Shown here piece after piece: positions 32,209 through 43,566 of a DNA stretch of 43,989 bases. The stretch is from contig JAIVJI010000028.1 of assembly GCA_020200135.1 (NCBI GenBank), positions 1 to 43,989 on the forward strand, given 5' to 3'. Below the pieces are notes generated by a model that had not been told where the DNA came from, did not search any database, and was given only the letters and a program-made list of their open reading frames with translations. The position numbers and the translations under genes are program-made. This stretch comes from Acidobacteriota bacterium (GTDB taxonomy: Bacteria; Acidobacteriota; Blastocatellia; Pyrinomonadales; Pyrinomonadaceae). Each line of letters opens with the position of its first letter. Within the stretch, counting starts at the first letter, position 1.

Positions 32209-33567
32209 TCATTTCGCCGCCCGCCCGATGGCGTAGAGGTGCTTCTCGCCGCGTATGAAGATCTTGCCACCGGCCATCGCGGGCGAGGCGTAGACCGGCT
32301 CGCCCAGCGAGTTCGTCCGCAGCACCTCGTGCTTGGGCCCGGCCTTGATGACGAAGGTGTCGCCGTCCTCGCTCGTCAGCAGAATCTTGCCGTCGAAGGC
32401 GACGGGCGACGCGGTGAAGGTCGCGGGGACGGGCGGGCGCCCGCCCTCGTACTTGACCTCGCCGGTGCGCGCGTCGAGGCACGTCATGATGCCCTTGTCG
32501 GTGAGGAGGTAGATGTAGTCGCCGTAGAGGATGGGCGACGGGACGTAGGCCGTGCCCTTCGTGTAGCGCCAGACGATGTCGGCGTCCTTCAGCTCGCCCG
32601 ACGCGCCGAGGCGGACGGCGTAGGCCAGCTTGGCGGGGAAGCCCGTCGAGACGACGACCATGTCGTGCCCCGCGGTGGCGACCGGCGAGGGGATGGCGTT
32701 GCTCTCAAGCCCCTTGCTGCGCCACAGCTCCTTGCCCGTCGCCGGGTCGTACGAGATGACGGTCTCGGTGCCGCTGGCGATGAGCTCGGTGCGCTTGCCG
32801 GTGTTGACGAGGAGCGGCGTGGCCCAGCTCACCTGCACCTTGCGCGGCGTGCGCCAGACCTCCTTGCCGGTCTTCTTGTCGAGCCCGACGATGAAGGAGT
32901 TCTGCCCCTCCTCCTCGTCGGCCTGCACGATGACGAGGTTCCGGAAGAGCACGGGCGAGGTGGCCGCCCCCATGCCGAGCGTGCCCACCTTGCCGGGCAT
33001 GAACTTCCACGCCGGCTTGCCGCTCACGTCGTAGGCGTAGAGCCCCTCGGTGCCGAAGTAGGCGAAGACCATCTTGCCGTCGGTGGCGGGCGTCGAGGCG
33101 GCGTAAGAGCTTTTGCGGTGGCGGTCGTCGTAGGGCGTGCCCTCCCACGCGGTCTGCTCCCACGCGACCCTGCCGGTGTCGCGGTCGAGCGCGATGACCT
33201 TGAAGGTGTGCCTGCGGTCGGCGCCGACGCTGTCGGGGTGCTTCCAGACTTGCCCCTCTATCTTGTGCTCGGCGGGCTTCGCGCCCGGCACGACCGGCCC
33301 CTCGACGGCCGTCGTCACGAAGACGCGCTTGCCCCAGACGACGGGGCTCGAATGCCCCTTGCCCGGCAGCGGGGTCTTCCAGCGGACGTTCTTCGCCTCG
33401 CCCCACTCCTCCGGGAGCCCCTTCTCGGCCGAGACGCCGGAGCCTTCGGGGCCGCGCCACTGCGGCCAGTTCGTGTCGCCGGCCGCCGAGCCCCGCGGGG
33501 ACGGAAGTGCGAGCGCGGTCAGAAAGATTGCGGACAGGGCGAAGAAGACTTTGGCTGACGGTTTCAC
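32209..33567 (-). CDS. PQQ-like beta-propeller protein, secreted (propeller 5)
   Basis: 452 residues from a GTG start with GAAGG about 10 nt before it. Signal peptide ([21 protein letters not shown]) then [21 protein letters not shown], the first blade, and [22 protein letters not shown]. Later blades: [78 protein letters not shown]; the end is LYAIGRAAK. It lies 54 nt after propeller 6 in the same direction, probably an operon with it and the ankyrin gene. Function as for the other BamB-like proteins: envelope scaffold or binding protein, unproven. Confidence 0.85.
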   Translation of the reverse strand: MKPSAKVFFALSAIFLTALALPSPRGSAAGDTNWPQWRGPEGSGVSAEKGLPEEWGEAKNVRWKTPLPGKGHSSPVVWGKRVFVTTAVEGPVVPGAKPAEHKIEGQVWKHPDSVGADRRHTFKVIALDRDTGRVAWEQTAWEGTPYDDRHRKSSYAASTPATDGKMVFAYFGTEGLYAYDVSGKPAWKFMPGKVGTLGMGAATSPVLFRNLVIVQADEEEGQNSFIVGLDKKTGKEVWRTPRKVQVSWATPLLVNTGKRTELIASGTETVISYDPATGKELWRSKGLESNAIPSPVATAGHDMVVVSTGFPAKLAYAVRLGASGELKDADIVWRYTKGTAYVPSPILYGDYIYLLTDKGIMTCLDARTGEVKYEGGRPPVPATFTASPVAFDGKILLTSEDGDTFVIKAGPKHEVLRTNSLGEPVYASPAMAGGKIFIRGEKHLYAIGRAAK

Positions 33568-33621
33568 TGTTTAGTTTCCTTCAAGGTCTTTCGTGTTCGG
33601 AGCCGAAAATAAAAGCCGGGG

Positions 33622-34995
33622 CTACTTCGCGGCCTTGGCGGGCGGCGCGGCCGGCGCCGCGTCCGTCAAGGCGAAGACGTGGTTGATGCCGCGGACGATG
33701 AGCATCCCGTCGCTGACGGCGGGCGTCGCCATCAGGACTTCGCCCATCGGGTTGACCGAGAGCAGCTCGTGCTTCGGGCCCGCCTTGACGACGAAGATTT
33801 CGCCGTCCTCGCTCGAAAGGTAGAGCTTGCCGTCGGAGCCGACGGGCGAGGCCGTGAAGGCGCCGCCGCGGTCGGCGAGCCGCTGCTGGTAGACGCGCTC
33901 GCCGGTGGTCGCGCCGTAGGCGGTGACGACCCCGTTGTTCGAGAGGATGTAGAGCAGGTCGCCGTAGATGATGGGCGTCGGCATGTAGGGGCCGCCGCGC
34001 GCCTTGCTCCACGCGATGAACTCGCCCGACTCCTTGCCGTCCTTGAGGCTGATGTCGCCCGACGCGCCCGGCCGGATGGCGTAGATGGGCTGGGGCGCGC
34101 GGTAGCCGCTGGTGATGTAGATGAGGTCGTGCGCGAAGATGGGCGTCGGCGTCGTGATCTCGGAGTTGGGCGAGAGCCGCCACAGCTCCTTGCCCGTCAG
34201 CGGGTCGTAGCCGCGCGCGGCCTTCGTGCCGTTGGTGACTATCTCGGCGCGCGTCTTCCCCTCGTAGACCGTGGGCGTGCCCCAGCCGGGCAGCTCGCCC
34301 TCGCGCGCGGTCTTCCAGACCTGCTTGCCGGTCTTGATGTCGTACGCGGCGATGAAGGAATTCTTCTGGAGGTCGGCCTGGACGATGACGAGGTTCTTGT
34401 AGATGACGGGCGAGCTGCCGTACTCCCACTGGTAGTCCGGGTCGTAGAACCAGCCGGCGTCGAGCGTCCCGAGGTCCTGCTTCCAGAGGAGCTTTCCGTT
34501 GAGGTCGTAGTTATAAAGTCCCTCGGAGCCGAACAGGACGACGAGGTGCTTGCCGTCGGTCGCGGGCGTCGAGGCGGCGTGCGACGACTTCGGGTGGCGC
34601 TTGACCTTGGGGATGCCCTCGTAGGCCGTGCGCTCCCAGACGACCTTGCCCGTCTTCTTGTCGAGCGCGTAGACCTTCCACGCGTGCTTCGGGTCGTTCT
34701 TCACCGGCTCGACGTCGCCGTAGAGGCCGAAGCGCGCCTCGGGCTTCGGGTCGGAGCTGACGGCCGAGACGACGAAGACGCGTTCGCCCCACACGACGGG
34801 GCTGGCGTGCGAGAGTCCGGGTATCGGAGTCTTCCAGACGACGCCCGACGACTTCGTCGCGTCCCACTTGACCGGCGCCGGGCGCCCCTCGGCCACGCCC
34901 GAGGCGCCCGCGCCGCGGAACTGCGGCCAGTTCTGCGCCGCCGCGCTCGACGCGGCGAGGCACAGCGAGAAGAGCGAGAGAGTGAGTCTTTTCAT
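33622..34995 (-). CDS. PQQ-like beta-propeller protein, secreted (propeller 6)
   Basis: 457 residues from the ATG at 34995, chosen because its paralogue at 40038 begins at the same MKRL point and GGGGA lies 7 nt upstream. An ATG at 35019 that overlaps the ankyrin stop (TGATG) would add eight residues and couple translation; it cannot be excluded. Signal peptide ends SSAAAQ, then NWPQFRGAGASGVAEGRPAP and VWKTPIPGLSHASPVVWGER. Later blades: ALDKKTGKVVWERTAYEG, AYDIKTGKQVWKTAREG, GYDPLTGKELWRLSP. A 105-bp stretch (34761-34865) is 96% identical to the inverted paralogue (propeller 9). Ends in an Ala/Pro-rich tail. Confidence 0.87.
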   Translation of the reverse strand: MKRLTLSLFSLCLAASSAAAQNWPQFRGAGASGVAEGRPAPVKWDATKSSGVVWKTPIPGLSHASPVVWGERVFVVSAVSSDPKPEARFGLYGDVEPVKNDPKHAWKVYALDKKTGKVVWERTAYEGIPKVKRHPKSSHAASTPATDGKHLVVLFGSEGLYNYDLNGKLLWKQDLGTLDAGWFYDPDYQWEYGSSPVIYKNLVIVQADLQKNSFIAAYDIKTGKQVWKTAREGELPGWGTPTVYEGKTRAEIVTNGTKAARGYDPLTGKELWRLSPNSEITTPTPIFAHDLIYITSGYRAPQPIYAIRPGASGDISLKDGKESGEFIAWSKARGGPYMPTPIIYGDLLYILSNNGVVTAYGATTGERVYQQRLADRGGAFTASPVGSDGKLYLSSEDGEIFVVKAGPKHELLSVNPMGEVLMATPAVSDGMLIVRGINHVFALTDAAPAAPPAKAAK

Positions 34996-35018
34996 GTTGA
35001 GTCCCCGTCTACAGACCA

Positions 35019-35834
35019 TCAGTCAACCCTCTTGAGCGGCGTCGTGTTCGCGCCCTGCTTGAGGTCGAGGCCGGTGACTTTGCCGCCCTCGACCTTGAAG
35101 GTGATTCTCATGCCGGCGAAGTCGGGCGGGCGGAAGGTCTGCTGGTCGAGCGGCATCAGGGTGGTGGAGCCGCCGCCGCCCGCGAGGGAGAGCTTCCCGT
35201 CCTTGAGCGTGATGTTGATCTCGCGGGCGGGCTCGCCGCCCCGGTACTTGCCGACGTAGGACCGGAGCGCGCCCGCGTCCACCTCGGGCGGCGGCTGCGC
35301 GCCGGCCTTCTTGAGCACCTCGACGATCGGAGCCTTCTTCTCGTCGGAGCCGGCCGTGACGAGCGCGCCCGTGAGCGTCTCGGCCGGCACCTTGCCCGTG
35401 TCGAGCGCGGCCGTGACCAGCTCCATGTTGCCCGAGTCCACGCCCGCGAGCAGCACGTCGTCGGCGCCCTCGGCGCTCTTGGCGAGGATGGCGCGCACGG
35501 CGCCGGTGTGCCCCTTCTGCAAGGCCCACGAGATGGCCGTCGCGCCGTAGAAGGTGTCCTTGACGTTGACGTCGGCGCCGCGCTCGATGAGGAGCTTGAC
35601 GACCTCGGTGTGGCCGCGCTCGGCGGCCTTGAAGAGCGCGGTCGCGCCGTAGCGGAACTTGGCGTTGACGTCCGCCCCCCTGTCGAGCACCGCCCTGACC
35701 TCGGCGGCGTCGCCCTTGCGCACGGCCTCGTAGAGCTGTTCGTCGAGCGCCTGCTTCGGGTCGGCCTGCGCCGCGGCCGGCGCGGCGAGCGCGAGCGCGA
35801 AGAGCGCGGCGAGTGTGATGCGCGTGAGCCTCAT
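35019..35834 (-). CDS. Secreted ankyrin-repeat protein with DUF3471-like C-terminus
   Basis: 271 residues from the ATG at 35834 (CGGAG upstream); the open frame to 35927 has no signal of its own. Signal peptide (ITLAALFALALAAPAAAQ), then ankyrin repeats: LYEAVRKGDAAEVRAVLDRG, ADVNAKFRYGATALFKAAER, GHTEVVKLLIERGADVNVKD, GATAISWALQKGHTGAVRAI, followed by two worn repeats (to about 185). The last 65 residues (YVGKYRGGEPAREINITLKD, LMPLDQQTFRPPDFAGM) resemble DUF3471, a beta domain found beside beta-lactamase-like proteins. Ankyrins mediate protein contacts; a periplasmic one upstream of propeller genes may be part of their complex (inference). Its stop overlaps the possible alternative start of propeller 6. 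Confidence 0.82.
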   Translation of the reverse strand: MRLTRITLAALFALALAAPAAAQADPKQALDEQLYEAVRKGDAAEVRAVLDRGADVNAKFRYGATALFKAAERGHTEVVKLLIERGADVNVKDTFYGATAISWALQKGHTGAVRAILAKSAEGADDVLLAGVDSGNMELVTAALDTGKVPAETLTGALVTAGSDEKKAPIVEVLKKAGAQPPPEVDAGALRSYVGKYRGGEPAREINITLKDGKLSLAGGGGSTTLMPLDQQTFRPPDFAGMRITFKVEGGKVTGLDLKQGANTTPLKRVD

Positions 35835-36178
35835 GGTCTGCACTCCGGTTTTCGTAGCCGCCGAGGTGGTGTTAACTTGTCGCGTGCGCCGGGCGCGCTC
35901 TCGGCGAGCCGTCGCCTTCGAGTCCAATAAATTGGGCGCGTGTACGTGATACTGAATGCCGGGGAAATTGCCGCCGGCCGGCGGAAAAACATATCGCGGC
36001 GCTGCGGCGTATTTACACCCCGCGGGACTGTAAAAGCAAGGAAAATTTTTTGGCCGCGGGGCGGCGAGAACTCATCTCACGGCGTGTTATAAACGTGTGA
36101 GATCCGCACAAGGTTTCTTTTCAGGAAATTTTTAAGCCGACCCGACCCGAAGTCCGAAGAACTGCGAGGCGAAACAAC
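35835..36178. other. Divergent intergenic region with operator-like inverted repeat
   Basis: 344 bases without a gene, AT-richer than its surroundings, between the ankyrin gene and propeller 7. It holds a 14-bp palindrome CCGCCGGCCGGCGG (35971-35984), an A/T run at 36041-36050, and an inverted repeat ATCTCAC (36074-36080) / GTGAGAT (36097-36103) that brackets TATAAA (36088-36093). The last looks like an operator over a -10 box for the plus-strand propeller genes. No clear -35 box. Confidence 0.4.
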
Positions 36179-38397
36179 TTGAAGACGAGTATACGCCCCC
36201 GAAGGCCGAACCTCTCAACGCCCCTGACGCTCCTGACGCTCCTGCTTCTGTCGGCGGCCCCGGCGGCCCCGGCCGCCGACTGGGCCGAGTGGCGCGGCCC
36301 CGCGCGCGACGGTGTCTCGCGCGAAAAGGGGCTGCCCGCGAAGTGGTCGCCCGCGGGCGACGGTCTAGCGTGGCGGGCGCCCTACGGCGGGCGCTCGACG
36401 CCGGTCGTGATGGCGAACCGCGTCTACCTCTTCAACGGCTACGAGAAGGGCGAGCGCTTGCGGGAGCGTCTGATGTGCCTCGACGCCGACACGGGGAAGG
36501 TCTTGTGGGAGCGTCACCTCAACGTCTACCTCTCGGACGTGCCGCCGCACCGCATCGGCTGGGCCTCGCCGGTGGGCGACTCCGTCACGGGGAACGTCTA
36601 CGCGATGGGCGGCGGCGGACACCTCGTCGGCTTCTCCGGTAAGGACGGCAAGGTGCTGTGGGAGCGTTCGCTCGGCGAGGACTTCGGGCTGCTCACCACC
36701 CACGGCGGTCGCACGGTCTCGCCGATTGTTGACGGCGACCTCGTCATCGTCAGCGGCGTGACCTTCAGCTGGGGCGCGCACCACCGCGGGCTGCACCGCT
36801 GGATGGCCTTCGACAAGCGGACGGGCGAGACGGTCTGGACGAGCGCGCCCGGCTCGCAGCCCTACGACACGACCTACGCCGCGCCCGTTATCGCCGACGT
36901 GAACGGCACGCGGCTGCTCATCCAGGGCGCGAGCGACGGCTGGGTCCACGCCGTCATGCCGCAGACGGGCGAGCCGGTCTGGAAGATAGAGGTCTCGAAG
37001 CGGGGCCTCAACACCGGCGTCGTGGTGAAGGACTCGACCGCCATCATCACGCACAGCGAGGAGAACCTCGATTCGAGCGACATGGGCCTGATGGCCGCGC
37101 TCGATGCCTCCATGAAGGGCGAGCTGAAGATGGCGCAGCTCAAGTGGAAGGTCTACGGCTGGCAGGGCGGCTTCTCGTCGCCCGTACTCGACGGCGACAG
37201 ACTTTATCAGGTGGACAACGGCGCGAACCTCGGCGCGTTCGACGTGACGACGGGCAAGCAGCTCTGGCTCCAGAACCTTGGGACGATTCAGAAGGCGTCG
37301 CCCGTGCTGGCCGACGGCAAGCTCTACGTCGGGACGGAGAACGGCAAGTTCTTCATCATCGAGCCGTCGGCGACGGGAGCGAAGGTCTTGGACGAGGATC
37401 AGCTCGGCACCGAGCAGCAGCCGGAGTCGATCATCGCCTCGGTCGCCGTCTCGGACGGCCGCGTCTTCCTCGTCACCGACGCGGCGCTCTACTGCATCGG
37501 CAAGAAGCAGGTGACGCCGAACCCGCCGACGCCGAGTATCGCGGCTCAGCTCCCCGCCGGCGGCGCTTTGGAGAACCCACACGTTCAGGTCATCCCCGCC
37601 GAAGTCACCATCCGGCCGGGCGAGAAGGTGAACTTCCGCGCCCGCATGTTTGACTCGCGCGGCAATCTTCTCGGCTCGGCCGTCGGCACCTGGGCGCTCG
37701 ACAACCTCAAAGGCACGGTCGAGAGGGGGCAGTTCACGGCCGTGCCCGACGCCGCCGTGCAGACGGGCGAGGTGCGCGTGAACGTGGGCGGCGTCACGGG
37801 CGCGGCGCGCGTGCGCGTCGTGCCGCCGCTGCCGTGGGCGGAGAACTTCGACGCGATGGAGCCGAACACCTTCCCGCAGCACTGGACGAACACGGGGATG
37901 AAGTTCGTCGCGCGCGAGGTGGACGGCCGGAAGGTCTTCGTGAAGACGACCGAAGGTTCGTCGCTCCGCAGCCGCGCGCGCGCCTTCATGGGGCCGAGCG
38001 ACCTGCACGACTACACGGTCGAGGCCGACATCCTCGCGACGACGAAACGGCGGCAGGTGGGCGACGCCGGCGTCGTCGCGCAGCGCTACTCGCTCACGCT
38101 CTTCGGCAACGCGCAGAAGCTCGAGCTGACGCCGTGGCAGCCCGAGACGCAGCGCGTCGCCAGCGTCCCGTTCGAGTGGAAGGTTGACACCTGGTACCGC
38201 GTCAAGCTCCGCGTCGAGAACCTGCCCGGCGGGCAGGTGCGCGCGCGCGGCAAGGTCTGGCCTTCGTCGGCGCCCGAGCCCGACGCCTGGACGGTCGAGC
38301 GCACGGACCCCATCGGCAACCGCCAGGGCAGCCCCGGCATCTTCGGCAGCGCGCTCGCCGAAATCTACTTCGACAACATCAAGGTGTACGCGAACAA

Positions 38398-38401
<4 letters not shown>
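36179..38401 (+). CDS. PQQ-like beta-propeller with Ig-like and LamG-like C-terminal domains (propeller 7)
   Basis: 740 residues, the largest propeller in the window, from a TTG start at 36179. Signal peptide (TLLTLLLLSAAPAAPAA), then DWAEWRGPARDGVSREKGLPA. Blades include CLDADTGKVLWERHLNVY, GFSGKDGKVLWERSLGED, AFDKRTGETVWTSAPGS, AFDVTTGKQLWLQNLG and end at CIGKKQV (about 440). After a Pro linker come an Ig-like domain (VQVIPAEVTIRPGEKVNF; about 465-545) and a concanavalin-like domain (PWAENFDAMEPNTFPQHW to IYFDNIKVYANK; about 555-740), resembling sugar-binding modules. This suggests binding to an extracellular glycan (inference). The stop is in the first unit of the heptamer repeat. First gene of a plus-strand run. 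Confidence 0.85.
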
Positions 38402-39988
<1,587 letters not shown>

Positions 39989-40037
39989 TGTTCGTCAGGG
40001 ATAGTCGGAAATCAATTTATAAGGGGCAGGCCGAGCG

Positions 40038-41366
40038 ATGAAACGTCTACTCTCCTTCTGTCTTCTTCTTAGCTGCGCGCCGGCGGCGGTCGCGCAGAAC
40101 TGGCCGCAGTTCCGCGGCCCGCGGGCGTCGGGCGTGGCCGAGGGGCGCAGGACGCCCGTCACTTGGGACGCGACGAAGTCGTCGGGCGTCGTCTGGAAGA
40201 CTCCGATACCGGGCCTCTCGCACGCCAGCCCCGTCGTCTGGGGCGAGCGCGTCTTCGTCGTCTCGGCCGAAAGCTCCAACCCCAACCCGACCTACGTCCC
40301 CAAGGACCGTGGCATCGGGCTTGCGCGCGGCGACGAGGTCAAGCACGCGTGGCGCATCTACGCGCTCGACAGGAAGACCGGCCGCGTCGTCTGGCAGCAG
40401 ACGGCGCACGAGGGCGTCCCGCGCGCGCGCCGACACATCAAGGCGACGCAGGCCAACGCGACGCCCGCCACCGACGGCCGCACGGTCGTCGCGCTGATGG
40501 GCTCCGAGGGGCTCTACGCCTACGACTTCTCGGGCAAGCTCCTCTGGAAGCGGGACCTCGGCGTGCTCAACCCCGGCCTGTGGGACGACAAGGACTCTTC
40601 GTGGGGGCACGGCAGCTCGCCCGTCATTCACAAGAACCTCGTCATCGTCCAGGCCGACGGCCACAGCCAGTCGTTCATCGCCGCCTACGACCTGAAGACG
40701 GGCAGGCAGGCGTGGCGCGTCGAGCGCGGCGAGATAACTTCGTGGAGCACGCCGACCGTGGTCGAGTCGGGCGGGCGCGCCGAGCTGGTCACCAACGGCG
40801 GCCGCTTCATACGCGGCTACGACCCGCAGACCGGCAAAGAGCTGTGGCGCTTCGGCGACAACGACACGCAGGTCAAGCAGCAGGCGCCCGTCGCGGCGCA
40901 CGGCCTCGTCTACGTCGCGGGCGGCTACCCGCCCGGCCGCGGCTTCTACGCCTTCCGACCCGGGGCCTCCGGCGACATCTCGGACAAGCCGGGCGAGCCG
41001 AACGCGCACCTCGCGTGGAAGGCGGACAAGGGGAGCCCGTACACGACGACGCCCATCGTCTACGGCGAACACCTCTACACGCTCTCCGACGCGGGCGTGC
41101 TCTCGGCCTTTGAAGCGAAGACCGGCAGGCTCGTCTATCAGGAGCGCCTGCCCAGCTCGTTCAGCGCCTCGCCCGTCGCGGCCGACGGCAAGCTCTACCT
41201 TTCGAGCGAGGACGGCGACGTCTTCGTCGTCAGGGCCGGGCCGAAGTTCGAGCTGCTTGCGACGAACTCCGTGGGCGAGCCCCTGATGGCCACGCCCGCC
41301 ATCAGCGACGGCTTGCTCATCCTGCGCGCCCACAAACACGTCTACGCGGTCGCCGGCGGGAAATGA
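40038..41366 (+). CDS. PQQ-like beta-propeller protein, secreted (propeller 9)
   Basis: 442 residues. Signal peptide (RLLSFCLLLSCAPAAVAQ), then NWPQFRGPRASGVAEGRRTP and VVWKTPIPGLSHASPVVWGE. Further blades: ALDRKTGRVVWQQTAHEG, AYDLKTGRQAWRVERGEI, GYDPQTGKELWRFGDND, AFEAKTGRLVYQERL, and the ending HVYAVAGGK. It is an inverted paralogue of propeller 6: bases 40165-40269 differ at only 4 of 105 positions from 34865-34761, while most of the remaining protein is only about half identical. 49 nt after propeller 8 and 13 nt before the alcohol dehydrogenase gene, so probably cotranscribed. Confidence 0.87.
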   Translation: MKRLLSFCLLLSCAPAAVAQNWPQFRGPRASGVAEGRRTPVTWDATKSSGVVWKTPIPGLSHASPVVWGERVFVVSAESSNPNPTYVPKDRGIGLARGDEVKHAWRIYALDRKTGRVVWQQTAHEGVPRARRHIKATQANATPATDGRTVVALMGSEGLYAYDFSGKLLWKRDLGVLNPGLWDDKDSSWGHGSSPVIHKNLVIVQADGHSQSFIAAYDLKTGRQAWRVERGEITSWSTPTVVESGGRAELVTNGGRFIRGYDPQTGKELWRFGDNDTQVKQQAPVAAHGLVYVAGGYPPGRGFYAFRPGASGDISDKPGEPNAHLAWKADKGSPYTTTPIVYGEHLYTLSDAGVLSAFEAKTGRLVYQERLPSSFSASPVAADGKLYLSSEDGDVFVVRAGPKFELLATNSVGEPLMATPAISDGLLILRAHKHVYAVAGGK

Positions 41367-41379
41367 CTTCCGGCTCGTG

Positions 41380-42504
41380 ATGCAGGGTTTCGACTTTCAA
41401 CCGAGGACGCGGGTCATCTTCGGCGCGGGGTCCGTCGCGCGCCTGGGCGAGGAGGCGCGCGCGCTCGGATTCAGGCGCGCTCTGCTCGTCGCCGACCGCG
41501 GGCTGGTGGAGGCGGGGCACGTCGAGCGCGCTTCGAGGCTGCTCGAAGCGTCGGGCGTCTCCGTCGCGCGGTTCCACGACTTCGAGGCGAACCCGGACGC
41601 CGCGATGGTCGAGCGCGGCCGCGCGTTCGCCGCGTCGGCGGGCGTCGACGCGTTCGTGGGTCTCGGCGGCGGCAGCTCGCTCGACTGCGCGAAGGGCGTC
41701 AACTTCCTGCTGACGAACGGCGGGCGGATGCGGGACTACGTCGGCTACGGGCGCGCGCGCCGGCCGCTGCTCCCGATGATAGGCGTGCCGACGACCGCCG
41801 GGACGGGGAGCGAGGCGCAGTCTTACGCGCTCGTCTCGGACGAGCGGACGCACGCGAAGATGGCGTGCGGCGACCCGTCGGCGGCCTTCCGCGTCGCGCT
41901 GCTCGACCCGGAGCTGACGCTCTCCGCGCCGCGCCCCGTGACGGCCCTGGCCGGCTTCGACGCCGTCGCGCACGCTTTGGAGACTTACGTGACGACGCGG
42001 CGCAACGCGGTCTCGGAGATGTACTCACGCGAGGCGTGGCGGCTGCTCGAAGGCGCGTACGAGCGCGTGCTCGCCGCGCCCGGAGACCTCGGGGCGCGCG
42101 GCCGGATGCTGCTCGGCGCGCACTTCGCCGGGGCGGCCATCGAGAACTCGATGCTCGGCGCGGCGCACGCCTGCGCCAACCCTTTGACCGCGCGCTACGG
42201 CACCGAGCACGGCGCGGCGCTGGCGTCGCTGCTCCCCTCGGTCGTCCGCTGGAACGCGGGCGTGGTCGGCGCGCGCTACGCCGAGCTGTCGGGCGAGAAC
42301 GGTTCGGGCGGCGAGGCGCTGGCGCGCCGCGTCGAGGAGTTGGCCGTGGCCGGAGACCTGGGGCATAGACTTTCGGGGGCGGGCGTGGCCAGAGAAGACT
42401 TGCCCGCGCTCGCCGGCGAAGCGGCGGGGCAGTGGACCGGGCGTTTTAACCCGCGCGCGTTCGACGCGGCGGGCGCGCTGGAGGTGTACGAGTGGGCGTA
42501 CTGA
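41380..42504 (+). CDS. Iron-containing alcohol dehydrogenase
   Basis: 374 residues from the ATG at 41380 (a GTG one codon earlier is possible). Group III, iron-dependent, NAD(P)-linked dehydrogenase of the cytoplasm. Visible: TRVIFGAGSVARLGEEARAL (about 10-30), the nucleotide-binding GGGSSLDCAKG, the signature IGVPTTAGTGSEAQSYALVS, the metal-binding GFDAVAHALETYV (Asp and His ligands), then AAHACANPLTARYGTEHGAA with further His ligands. The only clearly cytoplasmic enzyme within the propeller run. The substrate is unknown; primary alcohols and 1,3-propanediol are typical for the family. The ethanolamine lyase in the window would make acetaldehyde, but the two genes are 29 kb apart and no link is shown. 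Confidence 0.88.
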   Translation: MQGFDFQPRTRVIFGAGSVARLGEEARALGFRRALLVADRGLVEAGHVERASRLLEASGVSVARFHDFEANPDAAMVERGRAFAASAGVDAFVGLGGGSSLDCAKGVNFLLTNGGRMRDYVGYGRARRPLLPMIGVPTTAGTGSEAQSYALVSDERTHAKMACGDPSAAFRVALLDPELTLSAPRPVTALAGFDAVAHALETYVTTRRNAVSEMYSREAWRLLEGAYERVLAAPGDLGARGRMLLGAHFAGAAIENSMLGAAHACANPLTARYGTEHGAALASLLPSVVRWNAGVVGARYAELSGENGSGGEALARRVEELAVAGDLGHRLSGAGVAREDLPALAGEAAGQWTGRFNPRAFDAAGALEVYEWAY

Positions 42505-42507
42505 AAG

Positions 42508-42556
42508 AAAGTTCAAAGTTCAAAGTTCAAAGTCCGAAGTTCGAACCTCAAAGTCA
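42508..42556 (+). repeat. Seven in-phase heptamers after the alcohol dehydrogenase
   Basis: AAAGTTC three times, then AAAGTCC, GAAGTTC, GAACCTC and AAAGTCA, in 7-bp phase, starting four bases after the dehydrogenase stop. Direct repeat only; no second arm seen. If the GTG at 42492 were used, the repeat would be read as a Ser/Lys/Phe/Gln-rich N-terminus, so it argues for a later start of the next gene. Confidence 0.8.
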
Positions 42557-42584
42557 AGGGGCTGAAGGTGAAGAGTCGCGCGGC

Positions 42585-43558
42585 TTGCGCCGGCGCGATT
42601 TCCTCATGCTGCCTTTCGCCCTCGGCCTTCTGCCCGCTGCCGCGCGCGCGAGCTGGGATAGTTTCGTGACGCCGGCCGACAGTTGGCCGCAGTTCCGCGG
42701 GAACCCTCTGCTGTCGGGCTACTCGGGCTCGCAGGTGGCGGGGAACCCGCGTCACCTCTGGTCGATGGACGCGGGCGAGTCGGTCGAATCCTCGGCGGCC
42801 ATCGCGGGCGGCGCCGTCTACGTCGGCACGCAGCGTGGCGAGCTGGTTTCGGTGGGCCTCGCCGACGGGCGCGAGCGCTGGCGCTACAACGCGGGCGCGG
42901 CCATCGGCGAGTCTTCGCCGGCCGTCGCGCGCGGCGTCGTCTACGTCGGCGACCTCGCGGGCGTGCTCCACGCCGTGCGCGCCGACACGGGGCAGAGGGT
43001 CTGGACGTTCAAGACGGGCTCCGAGATCAAGTCGCGGGGTGCGACGAGGTCTTGCGCGGCGTGCGGATTGCGACGGGGCGCGAGGTGATGCAGCTGCGCT
43101 CGGGCGCGTACACCGGCGCGAGCCCCGCGCTGCTCGCGGGCAACGCCTTCTACGGCACCTTCAACAACGAGGTGCTCGGCGTCAACCTCGTCTCGCGCCA
43201 GGTCGGGTGGCGCTACCAGAACCCGCAGCGGCAGTTCCCCTTCTACTCGTCGGCGGCCGTCATCGAGGCGCGCGTCGTCGTCGGCGGGCGCGACAAGATG
43301 GTGCACTGCCTCGACGCGTACACGGGGCGCCCGCACTGGACGTTCGGGACGCAGGCGCGCGTCGAGTCTTCGCCGGCGGTCGCCGCGGGGCGCGTCTTCG
43401 TCGGCTCGAACGACGGGCGCCTCTACGTGCTGGCCTTCGGCGACGGGCGCAAGCTCGCCGAGTTCAACCTCGGCGCGCCGGTCTCGGCCTCGCCCGCCGT
43501 CGCCTCGGGCCGCGTCGTCGTCGGCTCGCAGGACGGCAAGCTCCACTGCTTCGGCTAA
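42585..43558 (+). pseudogene. PQQ-like beta-propeller with Tat signal, internal deletion and frameshift (propeller 10)
   Basis: A TTG at 42585 starts an excellent twin-arginine signal (RRRDFLMLPFALGLLPAAARA), whereas the GTG at 42492 would translate the heptamer repeat. The mature part reads SWPQFRGNPLLSGYSGSQVA, then LVSVGLADGRERWRYNAGAA and HAVRADTGQRVWTFKTGSEIKS. Near 43035 the frame changes; the next frame continues with CDEVLRGVRIATGREVMQLR, GVNLVSRQVGWRYQNPQ, CLDAYTGRPHWTFGTQAR and ends KLHCFG. Relatives have about 50 more residues between the halves, so a block is lost as well as the shift. The Tat signal suggests folding or cofactor loading before export, unlike the other propellers here. 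Confidence 0.75.
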
Positions 43559-43566
43559 AGGCGCCT

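Noticed and set aside
42492..42584. GTG at 42492 as the start of propeller 10
   Set aside because: It would translate the heptamer repeat and bury the twin-arginine signal; the TTG at 42585 places the signal at the N-terminus.
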